From Chalara sp. BL73 (taxonomy: Eukaryota > Ascomycota > Leotiomycetes > Helotiales): a DNA stretch of 64,000 nt. Position 1 is the first letter of the stretch. Each line of letters starts with the position of its first letter. Positions 22,098 through 33,672 of the stretch are shown piece after piece. The notes beneath the pieces were generated by a model. The model was not told the DNA's origin. It was given only the letters and a program-made list of their open reading frames with translations, and did no database searches. The stretch covers positions 864,782-928,781 of the forward strand of contig CAKJVC010000049.1 of NCBI GenBank assembly GCA_918026815.1, read 5' to 3'. A program made the position numbers and the translations under genes.

Positions 22098-23765
22098 ATG
22101 ACCACAGCCGTGTCTGCGCCGGGCAAAGTGTTGCTTGCCGGTGGTTATCTGGTGCTGGATAGGCTGTACACCGGGCTCGTCTTTGGGCTGAGTGCACGCA
22201 TACATGTGCTCGTCAAAGACGTCGACACCGGCTCTGGCGTCCAGCTCTCGGAAATACTGGTGCGTAGCCCACAGTTCCGGGACGCCGCATGGAATTATGG
22301 ATATCACCTGACTGCCGACCAAGGAGGCGTACATGTCACTCAACTGCAAGGGTACGGCCACTTCTCCTTGCCCCCAAGGCTGACGCCTCTCCTTTCCTTC
22401 CTGCTCGCTTCCCCCTTTTCTGTGTTTGTGCTCCCCATCAGGGGCGTGGTCATGTGAGATAGCATGTAGAAAGTGTCTGGCCTTCATATGGTCCATTGAG
22501 ACTGGCAAAGTGAGAATGACTGTTTCTCAGTACCAAATCCTCTAGCCTTGCCAAAAGCTGCAAAGTCTTTTGTAGCTAGCTGCTTCTTCATCAGAGTTGG
22601 AGAGTATATTCCTCTTGTACAGGGGCATTTTTCTTTACCCTTGCTCGCCCTGTTATGCTCTCCTTTACCAAACAAGTGTCTTACCGTATGCAGTGCATCT
22701 TCAGCAGCTCTTTCTCGAAATCCATTCGTAGAGACCGCGCTAGTTTATGCTCTTACTTATATCTCATCCGTTCTCCCCACAACCGTCATCAAGCCAGCGT
22801 CAGTCACCATCCTCGCAGACAACGACTACTACTCCCAACCCTCAGATGCGGTCGTCAACAGCAAGTTTGAATTTACGGATTTTGGTGTCCGCCTCCAGGA
22901 TGCCCACAAGACTGGTCTGGGATCCTCAGCGGCTCTAGTAACAGCCTTCACAGGAGCAATTCTCTCCCACTACCTTCCCGCCACGCAATTCTCCCTCGAT
23001 TCCGAGCAGGGGCGTGCAAGGCTTCACAACCTCGCACAAGCCGCCCATTGCGCTGCCCAAGGAAAAGTAGGCTCCGGTTTCGACGTAGCCGCTGCCGTTT
23101 ATGGCACTTGCGTCTACCGACGTTTCTCTCCCTCCATTCTTTCCAGCTTAGGCGAGCCCAGCTCTCAAGGATTCGCCACCCGCGTTCGACAAATCGTCGA
23201 CAATACCTCTTCAGACCATAAATGGGACACTCAAATCTCCAAAGGTGGCATCACGATTCCGAAAGGCATGGCGCTGGTCATGTGCGATGTAGACTGCGGC
23301 TCCCAGACTGTAAGTATGGTGAAGAAGGTACTAGAATGGCGCAAGTCAGATGCCGAGGGCTCAAAAGCGCTCTGGGATGAGCTGCAACTCAGCAATGACA
23401 CGCTTGCATCAACTCTTTCTTCGGGGACGCCTCCTCAGTTAGAAGCCGCCTTTGCGTCGATTCGGGAGAAAATCAGAGACATGGGTACGAGATCCGGTGT
23501 CCCGATTGAGCCTCCTGAGCAGACCGAGCTGCTTGATGCATTAACCAGCAGTGTTTCCGGTGTTGCTGGAGGAGTGGTTCCAGGCGCTGGAGGCTATGAT
23601 GCCATCGCCCTGTTAGCGCAGGACGATGAGGAGACCAAGTCGGACATCGAGAAGTTCCTGGTGAAGTGGAGCGAGGAGAAGAAGGGCAACGTGAAGCTGC
23701 TGGGCGCAAAAGGAGAGCTTGAAGGTGCGAGAAGTGAGGATGCGTCTTTATATAAGTTTCAATAA
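22098..23765 (+). CDS. erg8: Phosphomevalonate kinase
   Basis: Exon 22098-22351 and exon 22694-23765 give about 441 residues. They are joined across an unusually long 342-nt intron (donor GTACGG, acceptor CCGTATGCAG). The enzyme converts mevalonate-5-phosphate to the diphosphate with ATP in the ergosterol and isoprenoid pathway. GHMP-kinase features are visible: SAPGKVLLAGGYLVLD near residue 6, NPFVETALVYALTY after the splice, the ATP loop TGLGSSAAL, KVGSGFDVAAAVYG, and the C-terminal PGAGGYDAI. The length agrees with fungal ERG8. The intron position is set by frame and by where the conserved NPFVET block resumes; a small extra exon inside the intron cannot be excluded. Confidence 0.9.
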
Positions 23766-24970
23766 ATGAAATCGGGTTTCTCACGGTCATGGCCCAGCAA
23801 TGGCCAAGTGTCATGCTGCTAGCTTACCGTGAAGTTGTGACTTATCAATTCACCGTTGCTCTACTAGAATGTGAAGCAGACGGAAACAAAACTAGTCAGG
23901 GACTTTCCTTTATTTAAGTGATTCGATATAATTATGCTTCTGAATACTCGCGAGAAGAGTCAATCAAATATCATGGTCAGACCTACCCTATGAACAACAA
24001 ACCCACCACCCTCCCAGCCCAGCAACACGAAAAATTTGTCCTTTGAAGTTTTCACCGTACGAGCCTATGCGAGGGAGTCGAAATAGGTTGAGCACTAAGC
24101 CCACCAGAAGACCAAGAGCTGTTATACCACCGTGCTCTGAATCCGAAGCGTAGTACGCCTCCAAGCCGAACGATATATAACATGAAATGCGCAATGAGCG
24201 TGGGATTATCTAGCGGAGATGACAAGGAAACGAGAGGCCTAAACGGAACCTAACCCGCCTCACCCTCTATTCTGCACGCCCCTCTGCCTTCAGTGCTTCC
24301 TCTCCTCCCGCTTCGCCATCGTCTTCCCCAACGACATCCGGGTCATGAGCCTGACGCGCCTACCGCCGCGCCAACGAGCTGTTTTCTTCCTGGCACGATG
24401 TGGATAGCATTAAATCGGGTAGTCGTACTTATTGACATCTCATATTGGGGGAGGCATGATTGCGAGCCACGAGCTACCTGAGCCGTGGTTAGACATGCGT
24501 TGGCGCACCTCAGCTTGGCGATTTACTTGGGAGGAGTAAGGAAATGGAAAAAAACCCCCGCCGTGACGGCTATGCTGGGGAAGAGGAGGTAATTAGAGTT
24601 AAGAGGTGAGGTAGGATGTACAGCTTGAGAAATACTTTGGTGTGCTCTTGGAAACTCATCTTGCGCTGCTGTTGTTAGGAATAATATATGTAACAGGCCC
24701 TGAAGCGCAGAACGGCTTTTGGCTAGCGCCTCTCATCGTAACAGCGCTTCAGTTGGGAGACGCCGTTGCGAGGTCGGAAGCAGTTTTAAAATGAGTGCAA
24801 GCGCATTTAAATGAAAGAGCGGCAGCTTCGGAAAGATAGCAGGTAAACCTTAGTTGCCATTTCTCTTGGTCCGCTAGAGTAAGGACAACGATGATGGCTT
24901 CGCAGAGCCTTAAACTTCAACCCTACTCACACGATAAGAGATAGTTTGGGTATTATCTTCGCAGAAAATA
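23766..24970. other. Intergenic between convergent erg8 and ppx1
   Basis: No confident gene. On the minus strand, a short frame ending at TGA 24290-24292 has high G/C at third positions (MTRMSLGKTMAKREERKH at its end) and could be the last exon of a very small gene, but no start is convincing. Confidence 0.35.
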
Positions 24971-26252
24971 TCATAGGCGTTCGCGGCTTCCGTCTGATAT
25001 TGCTGTTCTCAAAAGTGGCGCGACTTGTTTTCGACTGTTTTCAACCCGATGTTGCCGCCAACAGCGTCTCCGGCTCTTATCTTCTACCAGATCAAGTGCC
25101 CCGTGATTCCATTTTTCGAGGCTTAATCTTTCGTTCGCGTCTGCCTCGAATTTTTTGGCAGCTTTGATGCCTTGCTCAGTTCTTGCCCAGACGAAAAGTT
25201 CTCTTTGAAATGTGCCATCCTTGTTAGATGTGGTCATGATACAGCATAGAGATAGACCTCGCTCATGAGCAAAATCCTCGAGGATTTTGTAAAACTTCTC
25301 CTCGCTGCCAGCCTTGTCAATCAAGAATTGGATATCTTTCACCACAGAACTGATGCCTAGTTTGACATCTCCGGTTTCAACCCATAGCTTATAGTCTTTC
25401 TTCAATATATTAGGTAGAGATAAGCCTCCTATGTCTTGTTTGGCTTTTGAGATCTCCTTAAAATAATCTTCGCGGCTAAACGAAGCATTTTCAGCATGTA
25501 TAAGCTCTTGCAGATATTTGACAGCATCTACATCGGTAGAAGTGACTTTGGCTTCGTCTCTAAGATTTGAGGTGTCGATAAGAATAGGGCCAAGAGAAAG
25601 TTGTGCAAGTTGGGAGTCCCAGGATATAACCTCGCCTTCAGAGTTTGCAGACAATATATCCCATGCTCCTCTGCAATAGTCTACCACAAGGCTGGCACAG
25701 CTTCCGCTTTTCCGTACAATCCTCGGCTCCTCTCCGCAGCCCTTGGGGATCTTTCCCTCATCATCATGATGATCTATGCATCCCACTACGCTAGCAGCGT
25801 AAAGTTTCCCTAGCTCGCCTTGAAGAGAATTATGGTCTACCAAGACCCATTGAGCATTTTCCGAGACTAATTGCGTTGTTCCTTGAGGGCTGGAAGGTAA
25901 GTCGGACAAAGATATCAGGTCGCTCGGCTTCAGATCCGCACGAGAGAGGACAGGTATCAATTCTGGACGCAATGAGATGTCTGCACTGGGTAGGTTCGAT
26001 ATGGGAATGTAGAAGGTATTAGACTTCACTGTGGGGGCATAGGTACGAAGGTATGCAAGAACGACAGCTGAGCAAAGCGAATCTAGGTCTACTTGATAAT
26101 CAGTGAATGAGAGCAAGTGCGAGATTCGCTAGCTACGTGCCAGCAGATTCGTTGCCAATGACAAACGTGAAGGGATGCGTTGGTTGATTTGCTTTGAGCG
26201 CGCTCTTGGCAGAGGAGAGGAAGGATCTGAGGGAGACCCGGGGACGAGGCAT
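24971..26252 (-). CDS. ppx1: Exopolyphosphatase (DHH family)
   Basis: Exons 26141-26252 and 24971-26088 give 409 residues. The enzyme releases phosphate from the ends of polyphosphate. The join uses a 52-nt intron with a GC donor (GCACGT) and AG acceptor (CAAGTAG). Only this join restores the family motif GNESADLDSLCSAVVLAYL. DHH/DHHA2 motifs follow: VLVDHNSLQG, VGCIDHHDDEG, ILIDTSNLRDEAKVT and the C-terminal SRKQVAPLLR. Asp and His residues at these sites bind the Mn/Mg pair. It diverges from the U1A-like gene, with 390 bp between starts. The length fits fungal PPX1. Confidence 0.92.
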
Positions 26253-26642
26253 TTTAAGGGGCGGTGCAGGATTAATGACTATTTTATGGCTGCATAGCTG
26301 TCATTTCTATCAGCCGAGCTTGCTTTGCTAGATTTTGGTCACACCAAACATTTCAGAAGCCCGTATGGTGGGACGTCATTGAGGCTTAAAGGTCAGTAGA
26401 AGAGGCTGAAGTGGATCCGGCGCGTCCGCCCTAGATTAGAATGCGGCCGCTCAACACCCAAATTATCCTCACGATTCATCAAACAACATTCTACCAAGCA
26501 CCCAGAGACCGCACCTAGAAAAGAAAGACACGCCTGTTTAAGCTGAAGCAGAGAGAGAGAGTAGTCTTTCTTGGTTTGTGTTACTACTACAATTAATCCC
26601 ACAAACGACGACCGTTTTCGGAATTCTTTCTATTGAGGAATA

Positions 26643-27550
26643 ATGGCAGCTGTCAACCCTCCTCCTAGCGCAACGTGCGTGTCATTGCACTCCGACACGT
26701 ACAGAGCACTCCCCAGCTGACTAATAGCAGTATATATGTTCGTAATCTCGAAGAACGGATTAAGGTCGATCAGCTCAAGGAAGCTTTGCAAGAGCTCTTT
26801 GCGGAATATGGCGAGATCATAGATATTGTCGCAAAGACCAACCTGAAGGCAAAAGGCCAGGCATTCATCGTCTTCGATACAATTGAGGCAGCCCAAAAGG
26901 CCATTGATGACATTCAAGGTTTTGAGTTGTTTGATAAGCCAATGCAGCTTGCATTTGCGAAGACAAGAAGCGATGCTACAGTTAAGAGAACTGGAAACGA
27001 GGAGGAGTTTGAGGCTCATAAGCGCAGACGGCTTGCTGAAAAGGGTTCGTTCATACAACGCTGTTCTTTCTTTGAAAAATTCATAGGGCCTTTTTCAACC
27101 TATCCTATTTATCAAGACTTTGGTACCTCACTAATATTTCATGCTCTAGACAAGAAGAAGGCAGCTGAACAAACGGAGACGAACGCATTGAAAAGAACAG
27201 CTGCTCAAGGTACTGCACCAGAAGCAGCGCGTCCCATCAAGCCTACACGGGGTGCTGGTCTCAAATCCTCGAACCCTGCTGGTGCCGCTGTCATTCCCGA
27301 CGAGTATCTACCACCCAACAAGATTCTCTTTGTCCAGAATTTACCCGAAACATATGACGTTGAAAGCTTGACACAGATTTTTAGTCGTTTCGATGGCTTT
27401 AGGGAAGTTAGAATGGTGCCAGGAAGAAAGGGCATCGCTTTCGTGGAATATGAATCCGAGACTGGTGCGATAGGCGCGAAGGAGAACACTGCTGGGATGG
27501 CGTTGGGTGATGCCAGCCAAATTATGAAGGTCACCTACCAGAGACAATGA
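26643..27550 (+). CDS. U1A/U2B''-like small nuclear ribonucleoprotein, two RRMs
   Basis: Three exons (26643-26674, 26731-27044, 27150-27550) give 248 residues. Intron 1 is 56 nt (GTGCGT, branch CTAAT, TAGCAG). Intron 2 is 105 nt (GTTCGT, CTCTAG) and has no stop in the coding frame. RRM1 starts at about residue 11 with RNP2 IYVRNL and RNP1 KGQAFIVF. A basic, Ala-rich linker (KRRRLAEKDKKKAAEQ) follows. RRM2 has RNP2 LFVQNL and RNP1 KGIAFVEY near the C-terminus. This two-RRM layout is that of U1A, U2B'' and insect SNF; fungi often have one such protein. It would act in the nucleus in U1 and/or U2 snRNPs. Confidence 0.88.
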
Positions 27551-28579
27551 ATTACATGATGTGTAGGATAGGAATAGAGCGATATTCATACTATCGAGAC
27601 TCAAGAAATAAAAAAGCTCGTGATTCTAAGGCTCCGATGTTGGGAAGTTCGTGTTGTGAGGTGAAGCTGCTAGTTTCCAAATTCTGTAAAACATAGGCGT
27701 GCGTTTAGTCTATTGGTTCAAAGAGAAGCCTGCTAGAAGTCTACAAGCTCTCCGGGTACATATTAGATGTCACAACTTATTAGTCCCGGATATCCAGGAG
27801 CAATCTACAAGCACTAGGTGGTAAGGGGAAACTCAACTTCCCTTCACGCAATCGCTGTGTTAGTTCCCACGTATCCACTACTTATACAAACTCTGAATAT
27901 GTCTTACGAAGTACTGAAGTTGTTTTTATGAAATTCTTGCTACAGTTGCTATATTATACTCGATCTAGGCAGAGTGTCAATATCAAAGATGGGAATGTTT
28001 CTGCAGATAAGCACCACAATCTGCTTAGAATACAGTTCTAAGTTTCAGACTCTGAAGGCAAAGTAAAATAACCTAAGGAATAGATAGCCTTTGAAAGGAA
28101 ACTTGGCGAAGAGAAACTTTGTATTTGAACAAAGTAGAGATTCGGGCAGATTTTTATTGAATGTGCTAGAAGGTTTAGAAGTTTGTTTTGAATTAATATA
28201 ATTCTAAGAAGATCAAGTCAGGTCGTGGTCATGTATAGAAGCAAGTTGACAGTCAAAAATTCTTGAGGCATTTGCAAGGCTTCAAAGCTTTGTCTTGCGC
28301 ACCTGAAGCCCTCACCTTTATGTGGATGACTGTCACCTTCCACCAAGTAAAATAGACAATGACCCCGTCCGACGGCCGCACTTTGTGCCATCTACGAAAT
28401 AATAAGTCTACCCCAGACCTTCAATCCCTCACAATTTCTTCGATCTCTCTACATCACCCAACAATACATCCAAACAACAACTGACGATCTCACCAACATT
28501 CTTGACCACCAACACAGCAAAGTCATATCAACGATCTTCAGGTACCCCAAGTCAACAGTCTCGTTGTCAGTCACTCAAA
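27551..28579. other. Intergenic, no gene seen
   Basis: About 1 kb. The last 200 bp are CA/CT-rich and read as promoter and 5' leader of the following small basic protein gene. Nothing else was recognised. Confidence 0.4.
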
Positions 28580-28975
28580 ATGGCAGACGCAACTAAGAAC
28601 GACGCCGGCACAGGTCAGTTTATGATTTACCATCTCGTGCTCGATAAGCTTGGCGGCGCAGCTGCGCTAGATGGTGGCCAGTGGACCGAGATCACCGATA
28701 CGCTCACCAAGTTGGAGGGAAAGGAACTCACGGTGGCTGCTGCGAAGAAGCGCTTCTCTCGACTCAAGGCTAAGATTGACAAGGTTGTAGCTGGCGAGGG
28801 CGGCGCTGAGGACAGCGGTGCGGGAGAGAAGATACCCAAGACACCAAAGAAGAAGGCTGCCGGTGGCTCGAAGGCAAAGGCTACCCCTAAGAAGCGCAAG
28901 TTGGAGGATGGTTCTGCTGACGTGGAGGCTACGGACGGAATTGACGGAGGAGGCGAGAGCGGTGATGGCCAATGA
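28580..28975 (+). CDS. Small basic, probably nuclear protein
   Basis: The ATG at 28580 (context CTCAAAATGGC) follows a CT-rich leader. It opens a 131-residue intronless protein. Residues about 12-70 form a predicted helical domain (FMIYHLVLDKLGGAAALDGG, then TVAAAKKRFSRLKAKIDKVV) with a Myb/SANT-like feel. The C-terminal half has Lys/Pro-rich stretches (KTPKKK, TPKKRKLE), which look like nuclear localisation signals or DNA-contacting tails, and an acidic Gly-rich end. I recognise the general pattern from small fungal hypothetical proteins but no named family. A nuclear location is inferred from the basic motifs. Confidence 0.72.
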   Translation: MADATKNDAGTGQFMIYHLVLDKLGGAAALDGGQWTEITDTLTKLEGKELTVAAAKKRFSRLKAKIDKVVAGEGGAEDSGAGEKIPKTPKKKAAGGSKAKATPKKRKLEDGSADVEATDGIDGGGESGDGQ

Positions 28976-29351
28976 GCGGTCATAAAATGACTATTGATAG
29001 GCTGGCGATCTTAAACAGTGTGCTGCACGGTGGATGGCAGATATGATAGCTCTTATAGGAGATTAGGGTGGGTATGGGAAATTTGAGATCGTTCTTTCAT
29101 ACAGATCATGCATCCTCTTTGCATGATCACCAGGAGTAGAAAGAATCGGAGACTATCTCTCATCCATCCATAGTTGATGAAAATTATGTTCTCTGATGTT
29201 CAAGAGCACATGGTACATCAGGTGAGTCATGGCCTAGTGTGACACGCAAAGGTAGAGACAACCCCGAAGCATTTGGCTCAAGTATATTCAAGAAGAGTAA
29301 ATATATACATCTGTCACAAACCACGCATCTTCATGTTGAGGAACAGTATTT

Positions 29352-30342
29352 CTATTCTGGCTTTCCCCAGATTCTGCTCCTAGCCTTCAAGGTGTATCGA
29401 CTAGCTAAGTGTCTCCAGAAGTCGCGCATCATCCAGATATCAAACTCAGTAACGACCTGAGAAGATCCCGCATTCATGATGAAGTTAGTTTGGCCGGTCG
29501 GAAGCCAGTCATAGAAATCATCAAGACCCATAGTGTGACCCTGTTCCGTATCAGTTGTTGATTGTGAGAGCAAGATGATGTGGAGATACTCACGAACTCA
29601 TGAAGCCAGATATGTGGGTTTGAGAGTGCACTGAGGAAGTATTCACTTCCTACACGTTGACCCCAGTCTCCACCAGCTCCTCCGTTCATGCCGGCAGTGA
29701 GCCAGAGGGACATATCGTAATGGCGAGCAGCACCGCCAGGACATGAGCCATAGTTGTTGTCTTGGTGAAAGAAACGACCACAGCGGGGATCGCACTCGGG
29801 GATTCCGCCTCCGTCTTTGGTGGTATAAACGTCAAGCCCAGACGTTGAGCCTTGAAGTAAAGATGTGGACCTAACAGCCCAGCCAACGACATTGACTTTG
29901 ATGTTGCTGTATGGCCATCCCATGAAGCCGGTCAAACTATCAGTCCATTTCTTGACGTTTGTCTGTAGAGATGAGGCGATTGCGGTACGCTGGGCTTCTG
30001 TGACGCTGGCACCGGAGTCCCATCGGACACAGAAATTGAGAGTTCTATATCTCCAATGAGCAATGATTTTCTGTAGAAGAGAAGTATACGAATGTACCCC
30101 TTATTTGCAACGATGATATCATATCCATAATTCCTAAATCCGAGAAGATTTCCATTGTTATAGGTTGCAGACACATGAGCCCAGACCTCCTCCAATGGCC
30201 TGACTAATGCGGATGGGGGAGCCCAGGTTGTCTGTCGTTTCTCTAACGAGCTTCCCCACACATCACCACTCAAATCACGATCGTCTGCGGCCCCCAGAGC
30301 CAAGCTAGCCAGGGTGGCAACAGCAGGAATGAGAATTTTCAT
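29352..30342 (-). CDS. Secreted zincin-type metalloprotease-like protein
   Basis: Three exons (30098-30342, 29594-30044, 29352-29540) with two 53-nt introns give 294 residues. Signal peptide residues are about 1-18 (KILIPAVATLASLALGA), and a Kex2-type site LEKR precedes the mature start near QTTW. The second splice rebuilds HEFGHTMGLDDFYDW, the HExxHxxGxxD zinc motif of metzincin-like peptidases. Conserved blocks include CVRWDSG, GRFFHQDNNYGSCPGGA and GGAGGDWGQRVGSEYF. Similar fungal secreted proteins have sometimes been labelled cellulose-binding, but the zinc motif argues for a peptidase. The substrate is unknown. Confidence 0.85.
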
Positions 30343-32139
30343 GATTGGAGAAATGCGGATGCGAGATCACCACGCAGGTGTAAAAGACTTGACTAAGAGT
30401 TAAAGGACTGATGAGGATGGTACCATAATTGGTGGCCCCATGATAGTATTTATACTACAGATCTCCAAATTTCAGTCCCTTCTGAAGCGGAACTTCTTCA
30501 TAGCAGTACATGGCGGAAATTTTTCAAAAATCAGTCGAGCCGTGGATATATTGTAGCATCAGTCCATATCCGTCTTGCCAAGAAGATATAGACGATGAAT
30601 TCCTTGCTTGAAACATCACCTGGTTCTCACCCTCAAGAAATTCCATCAACAAAGAGCCATGATCCACAAAATAAACCTTTTGAGAAGACTATGAACCTTG
30701 GAGCAGAGCGCTATTTAATAATCTAGATCGTTGAACTGGCAATTGAGGAAGAAAGGGTATTATCGTTATACCTCCAGAAGGTTACATTTGGGTAATGTCT
30801 AGCAAGCGAAGTGTGGGGAAGCTGGCGCGATTGGTGGGTTCGATTCTCCACGTACCGTAGCGTCGGGAGATGTTAATGAAAGGGGGAATGCTTGTAAATC
30901 ACGACAACGCGAGAGTCTAAGTACCAAACATAGGCAAATAATTTTTTTGAAACACCAAGCCCAGTTATACCAGCCAATCCAAAGACGAATACCCACTTGA
31001 TATCCAAATAAACTGATTGATTCGGCTCGTAAGCTTGAAGAGTGCCACTATCATGTTGTACCTATAGACTGGAGGCCATAACTCTGCTGCTCCTTGAAAT
31101 ATCATGCGCTGGTACTGCTATTTGTAGGCAAGCTAACCTTACAATGGATTTAAAGATGGCTATTACGGCTCCAACTCTAGGTGGGAATGGATAAAACGAA
31201 CAATGCTGAGGCAGCCCTAACCTCTTCGGTATTTAAAAATATATAACAAGCTAAGCGAACAATAAGAGCGATTCCCTGAACACGAGAGTAATATTATTAT
31301 CATATGAGAGAAATATTCGACCTGAAGGCACTCGCCTCGCTTCTGAAGCGGAGAGTTCATGAGCTCGAGGGGAGTCAAAGGAACCGCTCGTCCTGAGATA
31401 GTCACATGTGCGAAATACGACATGCGACAAAGGCTTTCAATTGTGATCCTGAAAATTGCTAACCATGCTGTTGAAAGATATTGTAGGTTCGAGACTTTAG
31501 AAGGCCTTACTTCCATTTAAGATTTACATGCACAAAAGCACGATATGCAACAAAGAATGTCCCGAAACAATATTATTGGAGAGAAGCAAAATAAACTGAT
31601 CTTGCTTTGCACATGAAGTCCTTGAAGGGAAAAGTATTACTTTTAGTGGTTGTTGCAAAAGCACATGACCTAAGGACTGCCCAGAAAAGAAAAGAAAACT
31701 CTAATACACTCTTTCAGAAAAACAGTCAAGCGCTTGTTGCGCTGAAGGAGACGTGAAGAATTTTAGCGCTCCAGCCCTATTGCTTGAAGTGTATATATTT
31801 CAACACGTGAATAATAACACATGCAACCGTAGTCATCATGAGCAAATAAAACAACACAGCCTACATACTCCTACATAACAGGTGAATTTAGACATTTTAA
31901 AGGCACATGATTTAGGTCCACTGGTACCCTGAATTAGCATAAAGAGCCTTCCAAATCGAACGACTGACATGCGCTAGATATGAGAGTAAAAATATAAACA
32001 AGGGGCTGCTGATGAGGTAGACGGTATTTGTGTATTCCAGCTCCAAGGATCTCCAAAGTTGCCACTTTATACCAGAGCCCCAGTTCCTATTGTCCTGAAT
32101 AAGAGACGTAATTTACAGCCTGCGACACTTCTCGCAAGA
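30343..32139. other. Intergenic, no supported gene
   Basis: About 1.8 kb of AT-rich sequence. The first about 300 bp act as promoter for the metalloprotease. A B-box-like GGTTCGATTC near 30838 has no matching tRNA fold. The remaining open frames are short and without motif. Confidence 0.4.
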
Positions 32140-33309
32140 CTAAAAGATAACATCAGTATCTTCTTCTTGGCCGAGGATATCAGGAACTCCTTCTGAATTC
32201 TCCTTGTCGCTTTCTTTGCCCTCCGCTATTTTTCTCCTCGCTTGGATCTCCGCATCTTGCGCGGCTGTATCTCTCTGCTTCTTGTTTTGCACCTGTATCG
32301 ATTGTTAGTCATGGACGTAGAGTAGAAGGGACTGACATGCCTTCTTCAATCGGAAGAACTCCTCTCTATCTAATTCGTCCAGCTCGGAGTTGATATCTGC
32401 TCAAGCGTTAGACCCTACCTTATTGCATGTGTGAAATCTGTCTTACATTTGATTGTGTTTTCTGTTCGAGGAATAATCACATGTTCGCTAAGCTTCTATT
32501 AGTTAAAATCACGATTCTAAATGATGCAAGACTGACATAGCGTTTACTATACAATGATTAGCTTCACTAACAAAATGGTGTCTTAAGATATCTCACCTCT
32601 CCTGTTGACAACTTTAATGACCTCATCCAATATAACAAATGCTGTCTATACAATCAGTCATGATTCTCCATGTAGGCGGCGAACGCATACTTGCAAGCTG
32701 GCAAGCTCGACTAACGTTTCTACGGCTCTCGCATATGTCTCTCGGCATTTCTGTACCTGTTGTCCACCCTTTCCGAGCCCAGTCAACCCGAAGTCATTGT
32801 TACCTTCAGTTGTGTAGCTCTCAAACGCGGGTAGAAAGACCCCAGATACGTTCTCCTGCTTTGTCCGTACTCTGAATCGTGCATTTTTTGCGGATTCCTG
32901 AACTTGGTAGCCGATATCTCCCCCAACTGCGTAAGTCACTTCCGCCAAAGAGAATGCTGCAATCTGCATGACTCTTCCCATCTTTCGCTTCGCCTCGTCA
33001 ATTCTCCTTGTTATTTCTGTGCCAATATTCAATCAAGAGCCAGAAGCAATTGGGTGGGCTCAATTACCTCGAAAACGTCTGACCAGTTTGGCATTAGCAA
33101 GATATCATGATTGAGGGCCACTATACTAACTTGGTGAGCGCTTCACTTTTTCTCTTCAGCAGGTCATGACCAGTCTGAGCTCCTTTCAGCTTAGCTTTCA
33201 TCAATCCCAGCGATTGCCGGGTGGGGAACACTGCTTCTCGATTCTATGTGATGATTAGTTGTGAACATATCTATCTAAGCCTCTTGTGTCCTACCGCGGT
33301 GCCAGACAT
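32140..33309 (-). CDS. vma8: V-type ATPase subunit D
   Basis: Nine exons: 33295-33309, 33131-33243, 33068-33078, 32691-33016, 32597-32645, 32537-32546, 32447-32487, 32341-32396 and 32140-32292. All eight introns are 45-52 nt, and the product is 257 residues. Subunit D is the central rotor stalk of the vacuolar proton pump. Family sequence is clear: AVFPTRQSLGLMKAKLKGAQ near the start, RRIDEAKRKMGRVMQIAAF, AEVTYAVGGDIGYQVQESAK, KQENVSGVFLPAFESY, and late RTENTIKYINSELDELDRE. Two micro-exons (11 and 10 nt) are needed to keep the frame (KRFRE and RVNAIE). The last intron uses a GC donor (GCATGT). It diverges from syf1 with 363 bp between starts. Confidence 0.94.
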
Positions 33310-33672
33310 CTTCGTAAGGCACAGACTTTAATAGCACGGTCAAGCGAAACTCAAGATTCGTAAATGGCTGTGCAGACGATTGGGGATAGAATCCAACAGA
33401 GATGCACCAAGATATCCTTAACAAGGCTCGGGTTCGATCACTTGGACGTCAAGCTCCCACTTGCATGGCCCACAAAAGAGCTCCACTAGCGTAGACGCCT
33501 TGCAGCCTTGCGCCAGTTTTTCAGGCTAACACATTGAAATCCGATCTCTAAAACGAAGAGAGAACGCAGGTCAACTGCTTTTCGAGTTCGTTCCCCTCCC
33601 TTCTTGAGATCGCACTGTGTGTCGTATTCTTTTCGCGGGAGGCAGACGATGCCTGGTGAGCTTTTGCCCACG
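33310..33672. promoter_or_regulatory. Bidirectional promoter of vma8 and syf1
   Basis: Only 363 bp separate the two divergent start codons, so this interval must hold both promoters and leaders. No specific factor site was identified. Confidence 0.6.

Noticed and set aside
22548..22693. Upstream extension of the second erg8 frame as coding sequence
   Set aside because: It lacks a usable start and GHMP similarity; it is the erg8 intron.
24290..24500. Minus-strand frame ending MTRMSLGKTMAKREERKH with a possible upstream mini-exon (MSNHGS)
   Set aside because: High GC3 is suggestive, but no splice choice joins a start to this frame convincingly.
27045..27149. Reading U1A intron 2 as coding because it is open
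   Set aside because: It has good donor, branch and acceptor sites, and the encoded segment is unlike an RRM linker.
30820..30870. tRNA-like B box (GGTTCGATTC) near 30838
   Set aside because: No acceptor stem, D arm or anticodon arm can be paired around it.
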